Source: Zanthoxylum bungeanum (Eukaryota > Streptophyta > Magnoliopsida > Sapindales > Rutaceae). Taken from it: DNA of 64,000 bases. Positions within the stretch are counted from its first letter, which is position 1. Each line of letters begins with the position of its first letter. Under the pieces are notes generated by a model, which saw only the letters and a list, made by a program, of their open reading frames with translations, had not been told where the DNA came from and searched no databases. Below, in pieces: positions 48,478-58,892 of this stretch. A program made the translations under genes and the position numbers. The DNA is taken from assembly GCA_019454045.1 (NCBI GenBank), contig SKCR01049659.1, positions 1-64,000 of the forward strand. Direction: 5' to 3'.

Positions 48478-49719
48478 ATGGAACATTATTGGGAGATTGA
48501 GAGATCACGAGCTTTACTAGAAGATACACCCCAAATCTGGGAACAACAATCCGGTTTTCTGAGGCCTGTTGACCAGCCCAACAACTACCACTAGATATCA
48601 GAATCAAGCAATACTACATTTGCTCATCAGAACGAAATGGGGAGATGTGTAATTTATGATGGTAACCACTTGAGCGATCATTGCATATACTTTTCAGAGT
48701 GACCGAATTATCAGAATCATTCAAGGTACGAAGAACCATCATATTTTCCATCTTATCCACCATCTACCTACGATCTTCATCAACAATCAGAATCATCAGA
48801 AGAAGATCATATGATTGACATGCTCAAAGATTGGTTCAAGAAACAAGACGAAAAGTTGGATACAATGCTTGAAACATGCCAGAATCAATTTGAAAGTATT
48901 CAGAGACAATCAGAATTCATTCAGAGACTGACAGATCAAACGAGACAATTACCTCAAGAAGAATTATCAGATGAAATTGACAAAGCCTTCGAGTACCCAG
49001 AGATCCACAATGACACCTTAACAGAGGAGGAGGCTGAGCAATATCAACAACCAGAGGTATCAGTTCAGAAGCCCAAACCAGCAAAGTCTCTATTTGACTT
49101 TTATTATTCAGATTCTGACGAGGATGAAGCTGATATATTTGTACCAACTGCACCAACAACGGAGGATCAAACTTTTAATCCTCAAAATGAAGATCTTGGA
49201 GCATCCATTGCACAAATGTTTGAAGAAGATCTACCTGAGCCAATCATTTCATCCAGATCAGAGGATGAAGACCTAAAATCGGACATTTCTTTTCATCCTC
49301 AGGTTGATAATTTTGAAGCATGCATTTCACAGATGACAGATGAAGAGCTGAATATGGAAATTTTAAAATACATCTATGAAGAAAAGGTGGAGCAAGAAGC
49401 AGAGCAAATGGAGGAGCAAATGACTAACCTTATTGAAGATCCAGTGAATTCAGGCGAAACATCACTGTTTTGGGGAGTACAATTAGAGAAATCACCCAAA
49501 AGCTTGATAGAATGGAACTTCCATTCAAGGTCAAGCACCATACAAGACCTCGTGATTTTCTTTCTTTCTTTTCAGGAACCACTGGAGCAACAAAGATCAA
49601 AAAGGTGGAACAAGCATGAAATAAGACAAAATTATTTTTGCCACTTTACCGTTGGAAGAGACCCTTCAAAAGCAACGCTCATGGGATTGTCTTTAATCAG
49701 ACATCCAAAACGACACTGA
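48478..49719 (+). pseudogene. Athila-B gag-derived ORF with zinc-knuckle relic and acidic domain
   Basis: One continuous frame of 413 codons from ATG 48478 to TGA 49717-49719 is broken only by TAG 48592-48594 and TGA 48700-48702. It reads MEHYWEIERSRALLEDTPQI, then a knuckle relic CVIYDGNHLSDHC (48646 on). This has Athila-type spacing (C-x2-C-x3-H-x4-C) with the second Cys replaced by Tyr. A predicted coiled segment (MLKDWFKKQDEKLDTMLETC) and a long Glu/Asp-rich region follow. The segment FEACISQMTDEELNMEILKY matches the post-protease linker of Athila-A, so the frame is gag C-terminus fused to that linker with protease deleted. The function of the product, if any was made, is unknown. Confidence 0.75.
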
Positions 49720-50266
49720 AACCTCCTTGATAGATGGATTTCAGTCACGTCTGGGTGAAGACGAAAAATTTAGCGCTAGTAGGGAGGCAACCCATGCAAT
49801 TTGTTGTAATTTTTATTTTATATTTTGTGTATACATGTTGTAGAGTTTTTAATTTTTTGTGTTATTTTTGTAGGGAAAAGCACAAACGGAGCATTTTACT
49901 ACAGAAGGAATGGTGTTTGGCAATCACAAAGGATAGAGCTAATTCATTTGTGATGGCTGAGTAAAGAATTAATTCTTGAGACGCATCATTATGGATTTAT
50001 ACTAAGCTCATGGCGTATTGCGTACACAATTCCGTTGCCTTAATAATTGCTTTGATTTGCTTTTCTGTTTTTTTTTATTTCCTTTATTTTCATCGATAAG
50101 ATCTAAAATTTTTAACTTTTCACGATTTATTTTAACGTTCATCTAATAATTGTCATTTGGCAGGTACTAGTGCTATTATTACTCACCCATTTTTAGGTTC
50201 TATAAATTCAGCTATACATTTCTTTCTTCGACACATCCAGATATACATCCAAATAAGAGAAAGAAA
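49720..50266 (+). other. Spacer before LOG in Athila-B
   Basis: This contains the GGGAGGCAACCC motif (about 49780), a segment homologous to the 3' end of the Athila-A small ORF (about 49900-49964), and the splice-acceptor-like CTAAT (50143-50147) with CATTTGGCAG (ending 50163), identical to Athila-A across 25 bases. CTATAAATTCAGCT at about 50200 repeats the TATA region of the solo LTR at 28040. Confidence 0.65.
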
Positions 50267-50919
50267 ATGGAAGCAACTTCACAGTAGCGAGTCAAGCGAA
50301 TTTGTGTTTTCTGTGGATCCAATTCTGGTAATATACCAGAATTCATTGAGGCTGCAAAGGAATTGGGGAGGGTCATAGCAGAACAAAATATGCATCTAGT
50401 AGATGGCGGTGGCAATCTTGGAATGATGAGAAGCATTTCAAAAGCTGTTCAGGAAGGTGGCGGTCATGTTTTGGGAATCATCCCAAAACCTTTGGCGGAT
50501 GAACAGTTAATTAGACCCACAAACGGAGATATACGCATCGTATCAGGTATGTCTGAACAAATCCAGGAAATGATCAATACTGCGGATGCGTTTATTTATT
50601 TACCAGGAGGGCTGGGAACGTTTGAAGAAATGTTCACAGTAGCATCATGGGCGCACTTAAACATTCATCAGAAGCCCATTGGGTTACTTAACATTGAGCA
50701 TTTCTTTGATTTTCTGTTTGTATTTCTTACGGAAGCCAAAAGATATGAGTTCGTCACGAAATCTGTTCAAGATATTTTCCTGACTGCTACAAAGGCCGAA
50801 GAATAATTGACCAAATCCTAGCCTTTGAACCAAAACTAGACCCCATTCTTTCAAAATTAGATTGGTTAGATAGTGATCGTGGTAAGAAGCGTAAATTGGA
50901 CATAAATCTTAATCGGTAA
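50267..50919 (+). pseudogene. LOG-family pseudogene captured by Athila-B
   Basis: This is homologous along its whole length to the Athila-A LOG frame; it is 653 bp against 654. Readable blocks are RICVFCGSNSGNIPEFIEAA, MHLVDGGGNLGMMR, HVLGIIPKPL, and YLPGGLGTFEE (PGGxGTxxE with Glu at codon 121). Defects: TAG at codon 7 (50285-50287), Gln (CAA, 50558-50560) for the catalytic Arg at codon 98, substitutions in the glycine loop (Tyr to Asp, Gly to Arg), and a one-base deletion near 50795-50803. The deletion brings TAA into frame at 50804; the original frame then continues (IIDQILAFEPKLDPILSKLD) to TAA 50917-50919. No introns. Protein similarity to Athila-A's copy is moderate, so the two have diverged for some time. 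Confidence 0.9.
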
Positions 50920-51567
50920 TTTTTCATGTAGATTTTCAGCTAACCAGGTACGACCTTCTTAACTCTCCTTTTACTGTTTAAGACATTGGGGACAATGTCT
51001 CATTTAGGTTTGAGGGAGAGAATTAGTTGATTAGTATCTTGTTTTTAGTTTGTGTTGTTTTTATTTTTAGTCCAAATTTTTTCGAAAAATAAAAAAAAAA
51101 ATTGAAAATTTTTTAAAAATTACAAAAATATTTTGCATTTTTGTTTTTATTTTGACTAAAAAGGTGAAATTGGTAAGAGATAGCTGAGTAAGGAGTTTCG
51201 ACTCCTGAGACGTATTTCAAACCTATTTCGAAACAAGTTAATTTTTGTTTATTTCCTTTTGAATTATTTAATTTGTGAATTCTCCATAAAACTAACTAAA
51301 ATGGATCTTCATATGCTCAGTTGACATGTATTATCAACATACATGGAAACATACAAACATGAGCTATAATTGAAAAGTTTGTAATATTCAGTGCTCTAGT
51401 TTAATTGGAGGAAGCATCTCAGAAAGTGATGGAGTAAAAAAAAAACGTCTGAGATCCGAGTTATTAAGTCTGTAAGGGTGTTTTAACACCTAGTGCCCTA
51501 AAACCAACTAGTTTGGGAGTCACTGGCCCAAAGCTCATTACATGGATCAAAGATGCTACAAATATAT

Positions 51568-51598
<31 letters not shown>

Positions 51599-52235
51599 CT
51601 GAAGTCTGAGTAATTAAGTCCGTAAGGGTGTCTTAACACCTGGTGCCCTAAAGCTAACTGGTTTGGGAGTTACCGACCCAAAGCTCGCTACATAGACGGA
51701 AGGTATTGTATATAAATAAAAAAAAATCAAAGAAAAAATCAGAAAAATTATTCCATTGCTACAAAAAGGTGTGAAATCTGATAGAACTTTAGGACAAAAA
51801 TATTACTCTCTTATCAACTACACTTGTGACTGTTGTGGGAAAAAATGAGTTAATTAATATTTTGTTGGCTGTGTATATAAAGAATGGTAAATATAATTGG
51901 AGAATTTACTTGTTCAGTAATTTAGAAAGAAAGAAAACATCTAGTAACTTGGAGTAGAAGTTTCACCTGATTATTTACTAACTTCTTTATTCTCTTTTCG
52001 TTTGTCTTTTTGCTTTTGTGTGCATTAGTTTTACTACCTTTTTACTTTTGTAAAATGTTTGTGGGTATCATTGTTGTAAACCCTCACGAGACTACAACTC
52101 GTCCACTAGGGACACCTAGGGGTTTAAAGGCTTGTTGCATACGCTAAATGCAACCGTGATCCCTACGAAAGTGGCTTAGTTAAATTTTATTATGTTATTT
52201 GATTCTATGTTTTGCTCGAGGACTAGCAAAATGTT
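50920..52235 (+). other. 3' non-coding region of Athila-B
   Basis: The modules are those of Athila-A: GACATTG-GGGA-CAATGTC (50982-50999), two tandem units beginning at 51458 and 51608, and the GACACCTAGGGGTTTAAAGG segment at about 52111. An (AT)n microsatellite at about 51561-51598 expands the gap between the tandem units. No gene is seen. Confidence 0.8.
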
Positions 52236-52249
52236 AGGTTTGGGGGGTG
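52236..52249 (+). promoter_or_regulatory. Polypurine tract of Athila-B
   Basis: AGGTTTGGGGGGTG adjoins the 3' LTR start at 52250. Confidence 0.85.
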
Positions 52250-54180
52250 TGATAAGTGGTATTTATTTCACTATTTCCCACTCATTTAACTTAATATTTT
52301 GTATAGTTTCTCGGGTTTTGTGAATATTTTGATGTGTTTTGTGTTGTTTTGCAGATAAATAAAGTTTGGGAAGCATTTGAAGCAATTTGGGGCCAAAATA
52401 GAGGAAAAATGACAAAAGCAAAATTTTGTAATTTGTCAGCGTCGCGACGCCAAGACCCTACGCGTCGCGACGCCTAAATTGAGACGGTCATGCTAACGTG
52501 CGCCGAGGGACACGTGTCAGAATCTGAGAAATTGGACTTGCTAACGTGCGCCGACCTTGCTAACGTGCACCGTGCCACATGTTATCATCACAGAAGATCA
52601 CCTAAAATGCGTAGTCTGCCACGTGTCGAAATCTCATATGACCGATTCAAAGCGCGTGCCATGTGCAAGCTCCTATTGGACCGAATCTTCAACAAATCAC
52701 ATCATGCCACGTGTCGAGCTCTCATTGGACCGAATTATTGACGAATCACATGCTGCCACGTGTCGCCTTTCTATTGGACCGAACGCCCAGCCACTCACAG
52801 TGTGACACGTGGCGCTCTCTCATGGTGTCGACAACACGCGTGGTCAAAGCCACGTAGACCGAGTTACTGCTTGGGCGGTGCGATGCCAAGGGGTTCCGCG
52901 GCGCGACACCCGATGCCGAATTTTACCTATAAATTGAGGCCTTCAGAATTCATTTTTCCTCGTACTTTCCTTGGGATTTTTTCCCTGATTTCATAGGAAG
53001 CATCTAGTTTTGTAATATTAAAATTATTTATTTTTTATTTTTAGTTTTTATTACAGTTTTTTATTTATTTACTTTATATTTGGAGTTAAATTTCCGCTGG
53101 GGTAAAAGGTGCAACCTTTAATATAATTATCTAGGTAAATCTCACTTAACTATAATTTATAAATTATAATTTAACCGGATTAATTAATGTCAGACTTTAT
53201 TACCGCCTATATGGTTGGGTTAAATATAAATTACTTTACCGCCTATATGGCTCGTCTTTATGTGACAGATAATTACCGCCTATATGGCTGGTGTAGTTGG
53301 ACTAAATGGATTACCGCCTATATGGCTGGTTTTAAATATTTAATATTATTAATTCCTGAGAAAGCAGAACATAAAATAATTTATATATTATAATAAGTGA
53401 GATTCCTCGATAAGAAATATTAAATGTGGATCCTCTAACCCCATCATTTTATTTTTATTCTAGGGAAATGATGAAACACAATATCCACTTTAATAATTGA
53501 TTTTATTTTTATCCATAATTCTTTAGTTTGTTTATTGAGTCTTAAGCTTAATGCTTATTGTTGTCTGATCACCAATAAGATTGATTTGGTAAACTTAAAA
53601 TGAACTAGACATAGGGATTTTAGGTTTCAGCCTTAGATTCAATAGCCCACAATCTTCCTTGAGGATAAATAACCCTTTAATAGATTTCCTTACAGGATAG
53701 ACATATACCTGTCGGGTGGGGGTAGCCATAATTGGAACTTAATCTTAATGAATCCAAGTAATTTGGTTGACATAGACATATGGTTCAATTGGGTTATACT
53801 GGGTATTTGCGTCTGACCATCGACATAGGCTTTTGCATATTTTCGTGTTCCAGGTTAGCAAACTGATTTATTACACATAGATAAGAGAATCAATTCATCT
53901 TTATAATAATATTGTGTGGAGTCACGACCCTAGATATTTGAGTCTTTCCTTATATTTTCCTTAGTATTTTCTTTTGGGTCTGTTTTTATTTTATTTTGCA
54001 AAACACAAATTCAACCAATCAAAAGCAATCAATTCTCCTCTTCCTATAATTAGATACATGTAAATAATAGTATCAACAATTAATAACAACAGTAGGAATT
54101 AAGTCATCGTGGGATCGATATTTTTATACTACTTGAACGATATGTGCGCTTGCGTTATACGTGTGTGTTTACGCCGGTCA
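52250..54180 (+). repeat. 3' LTR of Athila-B
   Basis: It is 1931 bp and very similar to 46413-48341. TATAAATT at 52928-52935. Hairpin units at about 53200-53330. It is followed directly by the GTGGG target duplication. Confidence 0.93.
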
Positions 54181-54621
54181 GTGGGGATATCTTTAATTTG
54201 GAAGGTGATTGGATTTGATTGGATTTAAATCTTTGGTAATTTGGAAGGTGATTTATTTAATTTGGAATGAGATTTGATTTGATTTAGACATGTGTTTAAT
54301 GTGTTTTGAATATTTTGGATGGGATTTTGTGGGCCTTGGGCGTGTGGGTTGGTTCTTTACTGGGCTTGGGCGTGTGGGTTGGTTGTGTGTGGGCTTGGGC
54401 GTGTGACTTGGTGTGGGCTGTGGGGGTTTTGGGCGAGGCCAATAGTTAAAACATGGATTAATCAAGCAAACCCGAGGCTAAAAAAATGATTTAAATCTGA
54501 GGATGTACTTATTTTTGAATTTTCCCTTCCGAAGTCCGTTTCCCGCAACTTCCGTAACTTATCGGGTAGTGCCTCCAAACGAGGCTCATCATCGGGCTTT
54601 CATGCAAAATGCAAGTGTCTA
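54181..54621 (-). repeat. Tat-1 5' LTR, upstream end
   Basis: Minus-strand LTR start at 54621 (TATAGACACTTGC…), aligning with the Tat-2 LTR start at 3632 (CCGTTTTCCGCAACTTCC and GGTAGTGCCTCC in common, + strand) but well diverged. The first five bases (GTGGG) are the Athila-B duplication. It apparently sits inside the LTR of Copia-3. Confidence 0.75.
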
Positions 54622-57600
54622 TAGACTTCACAAACAGTGAATCTGTCACTTTTCGCACAACCCATGAACTTCCCAGACACTATTGGGCCTGACCTGGGCA
54701 GTCTCTATAAGTGTCAGGTGGTCGGTTCAGTCGAAAATGCGTTTTGCGTCATTTTGCGGAAAAACAGTTTTCGTAAAAGTTTCACGAAGTTTCAACCTTA
54801 TTTATGTCAATATTTGATATTGAATAATAGGGTTAGGTGAAATATGAATAAATTATTCATATTAGATATTGAATAATTTATTTGGTATTTTGAAAAGTCT
54901 TAAAATATGATTTCGTCCGAACCGCGCTTCCGCTGCGCCCTTTCCCAAAAACCCCAACAAAAATGGTATCAGAGCGGGTCTGATGCTTCATCCTTTACAT
55001 TACTCATGCTTGATATTTGATATATAATCCAATTTTAATGTTCGCACATGCTTGGAATCTATATATGTTTCTTTACTTTTCAGTTCTACACTAATGGAAA
55101 TGTAACTGAAATTTAATAGTTAAATTGTGTTATGTTTTCTAAGGTAGAATTGAAATATTTAGAAAATGGTTTAGATTAAAATTCTGCATTTGATGTAGAT
55201 TATAGTTTCCAGAGGAAAATCCCCGCTTTTAAATATGGTTGTAAAGTAACGTGTATTGGATACATGTTTCTTGGTCCGTCTTGTCAGTACGGTTTATAGG
55301 TATCTTTCTATAACTGCATCCAAGATCATGCCAAATCTGTGAGGGTGTAGGTTATAGAATTATTATCCATACCGGTTGTATATTGATACTGGACAAATTC
55401 AAGTGAAAGTGGAAATCCTAACGTTCCAAAGTTGTCAGGACTACATTGGTAACTTGAGTTTGTCATTGACAAGTGAAGCCTTGATACGCCTCCTTGTGAA
55501 CGTGCCAAAGCTGTCATAACAAGAAACGGTCAGGACCAAACCAGGAGTCACTGGTGAGTGATTGACAAAGAGTTGTCTACCTAATGAATATACGTAGGTG
55601 AGATCGTGCCAAAATTGCGAGTCGAAATATATTCATGGATCCTACTCTCACTATGGAATTCAATTTAATTATTGAATTCCCGTTGTCCATTGGGGATTAC
55701 GATATTACGTAAAGTAATGGGAGACACTGCTGGGTTAAAAATCCATAACTTAAGCAGTGCGTAATTTTATGGAATTTACTGCTTTCGTTTTCCTTTATTC
55801 TATATTGTATAGATTTATACTTCTAATCCACTGCATGCTTATTACTTGAATAGGTTTTCTGACTTTACTTATGGTTGCGTAATTCTAGAATACGTTCTAG
55901 AAAGACGGTAGACTTAGATATTGTTAGATTAGTTAAACCATCGGGAACTGTTGTTCCAATTTTCTTGAAAATCAAGATGGTTTGTGACTTAGTTTCTAAG
56001 TCACGATTAGGTAATCTAAATAGATATCTGGTTTAGGATATAATAGTCTTGAAAATTTTGTTTCTTATGCAGTAAGAATTTACTTGAATAGTTCATGTCT
56101 TGAGATTCTTGACTAGCATTAAGAAAACCCCTTCAGTATTTGTTTATCTTTTAATAACGTTTGTTTGCTTTAATGACTTTTAGAAGTCACGTGTCTGACA
56201 CAGTTTGCTAATCAATCATTTACAATTTTTGTGAATAATAGAACGCAAATTATAAAGATTAAGAAAGGAGATGCGTATAGTTGTGTATAGAGAATTTTGA
56301 TTCTCACAATACGAGAACTATAAGTATTTGATACCAGATCTCCCGTCTGGTTATTTGAAATAATTTTGAATAACTGTTTTGATATTTGATATCAGAACTT
56401 GTGACTATTGGATAGTTACTTGTTCTGTATAAACAGTTGTTTTATATTTTAATATGACTAGTAGTGTCATTGATGGAAAATAAACATTAAGAAAAATATT
56501 CGGTAGAGTAAATAACTAAGAACTGTGCTTTATGAGATTTTATCATAATAGCATCAGATGCTTATTCCTTATGGTAAATGATGGTCTGATATAAGATCAC
56601 ACCACATATCTTTATCCATCTAATGAATATTGTATTCAGGTTGTGATTAAATCTCATTTAACCGATGATTGTCATTGAACCACCGATTTATTAAACTAAT
56701 ACATTGGATGTGTGTAGTTTAATGAATTAGAAATTGCCTTGTATAGTTTTCTTTTCTTCGCAACTCAGTTAATGAATTGTCATGACTTAGTTACGTGTTT
56801 CTAATAGATAACATGTTGAACGTCTTGAATTGTTCAAGAACTGTCAATATATTTCTAATGAAACTCGGATAGAATATTTTGAATAGTTCAAAGATATTTT
56901 ATCTGTAGTGTTGAAAATGTATCTTTAGAAATTCATTGCGCATTTTTGAATTGTTTGAAAATGTTTTATATGATCAAACACATGAATTTCTGACAATTAG
57001 TTCTAAAGTTATTTAATGAATATGATTCTTACTCAATATTAAACTTCCACGATTCCATTTTGATGGAATTTGTCAGTGGGAGTAATCGAATCTTATATGA
57101 TTTGATTTGTTGATATTGAGTGTTACCGAATTGGTTTTCAATACTCTTAGGGTTATTCTCCAGTAACATTAATTTATCTCTTTAATTTAAGTTCCATTTG
57201 TTTCTACAATTACATATATGATATGTATAGTAGAAAATTCGAATCTTGAAAAGTTTGAGATTTGAAACTTTCTTTTGTATAATGGTTATATAATTGAAAG
57301 TACTTGTGTCTCGGAGGTACGAGTGGAAGGTTTATCATTTATTCTATTAATGGAATATAGTATTATATTTGATAGAATATCTTTTCTACGATCCCGAGTA
57401 ATAAAATTATTTTGTTACTTGGTGGTTAACATTGGATGTTGACGATTACAGAAAAGACTTGACTTATTAAAGTCAAATGTGAGAGTGATAAACTGTAGTG
57501 GAACTACGTAATTAATAAGTTGAAAAGACCCTTAGACAACTTCCGTATAAGTCAATAGGATGTCAGAATTATTTGTGAAGTATTTGATAGTTAATGATTC

Positions 57601-58892
57601 TGTTGTTTTCTTATCGAAGAAAATTATCCTATAACTTATAGTGGGAGCGATATTTGATATCGATTTCGGAAGTTAGCATTGAACCATAAATCTAAGATTG
57701 TTCATTGCTTACTATGATCAAGTTTTGAACTTGATTAGGCTTTCGTTATGAATTGTTCATAAAATGTGAAAATTATTTGCGCAGCAAAAGCAAAGTGAGC
57801 TCGCTAAAGGTTTGACCTTTATAGTATGACAATGAGAAAAGTTATACTCAGTGATCTATTCTAGATTCTGAGAATACTTGTCTCTAGTCGCAGTAATTGA
57901 ACAATTAAAGGTCTGTTGGTTAATGTTGATATTAAACAGTGTATTTTGGCTAAAGAATGCAAAGTGGCGTTCTGGAGTGATTTCTTCGAATGAGAGATCC
58001 GTCGTGATTTCTTTGTTTGAATAGTTCATTCTAGAATGGCCCTAGAGTTTGTATTCTGGTGAGATCACAGTTTGATATATTGGCTTATGAAGCCTATTGT
58101 AGACTCAGATAAGCTTTCCGGAAATCCGTGTTGTATGATTTTGATATCAGTCAGATTGTCTGGTTTTATCGAAACATAGAGAATACATATTTATCAGTAG
58201 GGTCAGTGGGAGCGTACAAATTTCTTTCTAGTATTATATATCCCAAGTCTTCTTTTCTCCATGGAAGCAGTGGGAGTAGTCTCTGTTATATTTGATATAA
58301 AGTTTTATATATATATAAAACTAAAAGACTTGTGAGATACTCCCATTAGTCACGTATTAGATATGATCTAATAAAGGACAAAGTAGGACTATATGTATGA
58401 CAGTTAGTATAACTGTTTGACAGTTAACATGTCTTTTATATACACAATACTTATCTTTCGTAAAGGATGATTCCTTTGTCGAAAGAAAGATTGAATGAAA
58501 TGTCTAGTCAATTTTGTGCATCATAGGATGATGGCGTGATGAATACTATATTATGTGTGATTAAAGATATCAATTTAATCGTAATTGTTACGAGTTATTT
58601 TGATAAGCTACAGACCATATGATGGATCTTGAAACATGTTCTTTGTGATCTTTGAGATATTAAGAATAAGTTTCTAATTCATGGAGAATTTAGTCTGAAA
58701 CCATAAAGTCCGATTAGTTTTGATCCTATTTATGACATTAGATGGTCTATGTCATATAAATTCAGAAAAGATGCAGTGGGAGTGTAATTGTTGATTCTAC
58801 TGAACTAGTGGAATCAGTTGCGACTTTTGAAGTATTGACTTAAGAAGTTGTAAAGTGACCTCAATGATTAGAAGTTTTCATATTAGTGTAGT
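54622..58892 (+). mobile_element. Copia-3: old copia-like element without recognisable coding sequence
   Basis: An LTR fragment (54622-54959, ending CCCCAACA) is followed by a tRNA-Met PBS, TGGTATCAGAGC (54964-54975). After 3.8 kb a purine tract GCAGTGGGAG (58773-58782) precedes TGTAATTG (58783), the presumed 3' LTR start, cut at 58893 by Tat-3. No frame of pol or gag is readable. The phrase AGTGGGAG recurs at about 57076, 57644, 58206, 58271 and 58775, and TATTTGATAT-like words are frequent. It is either a severely decayed copia element or a large non-coding derivative. Assignment to copia rests on the PBS and LTR ends only. Confidence 0.6.

Larger units (their letters stand above)
46413..54180 (+). 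mobile_element. Athila-B: non-autonomous Athila-type element with LOG, TSD GTGGG
   Basis: The LTRs are 46413-48341 (1929 bp) and 52250-54180 (1931 bp). The duplicated target GTGGG is exact at 46408-46412 and 54181-54185. The internal region is only 3.9 kb. It has a perfect tRNA-Asp PBS, a gag-derived ORF, the GGGAGGCAACCC spacer, a LOG pseudogene, the same 3' non-coding modules as Athila-A, and a polypurine tract. Protease, RT, RNase H and integrase are absent, so it must have been mobilised by enzymes of a relative such as an active Athila-A. Its LTRs are a distinct subfamily (TGATAAGTGG start, extra CTCATTGGACC-type repeats in U3) but share the LTR end and hairpin units. Confidence 0.93.
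3633..54621 (-). mobile_element. Tat-lineage Ty3/gypsy element Tat-1, host of the nested insertions
   Basis: One minus-strand element can be followed across all the interruptions. Its 5' LTR start is at 54621; LTR pieces are 54621-54186 and 46407-45550; the leader is 33090-31900; gag and protease are 31899-29804; a protease-RT linker is 17702-17122; RT and RNase H are 4945-3633, where Tat-2 interrupts it. Exact 5-bp TSDs at both copia insertions and at Athila-B show how the pieces join. The LTR end, PBS and part of the leader are missing between 33090 and 45550, so a deletion accompanied or followed the Athila-A insertion. Integrase and the 3' LTR would lie left of the window. This is the oldest gypsy element here apart from the Copia-3 LTR into which it appears to be inserted. 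Confidence 0.85.

Noticed and set aside
41374..50919. Two ordinary host LOG genes in tandem
   Set aside because: Each frame lies between Athila-specific motifs (GGGAGGCAACCC upstream, GACATTG stem, tandem 3' units and polypurine tract downstream) and inside LTR pairs. Athila-B has an exact 5-bp duplication. Neither has introns.
51561..51598. (AT)n tract as a matrix or regulatory element
   Set aside because: It is a simple microsatellite in the Athila-B 3' non-coding region, absent at full length from Athila-A, and needs no special explanation.
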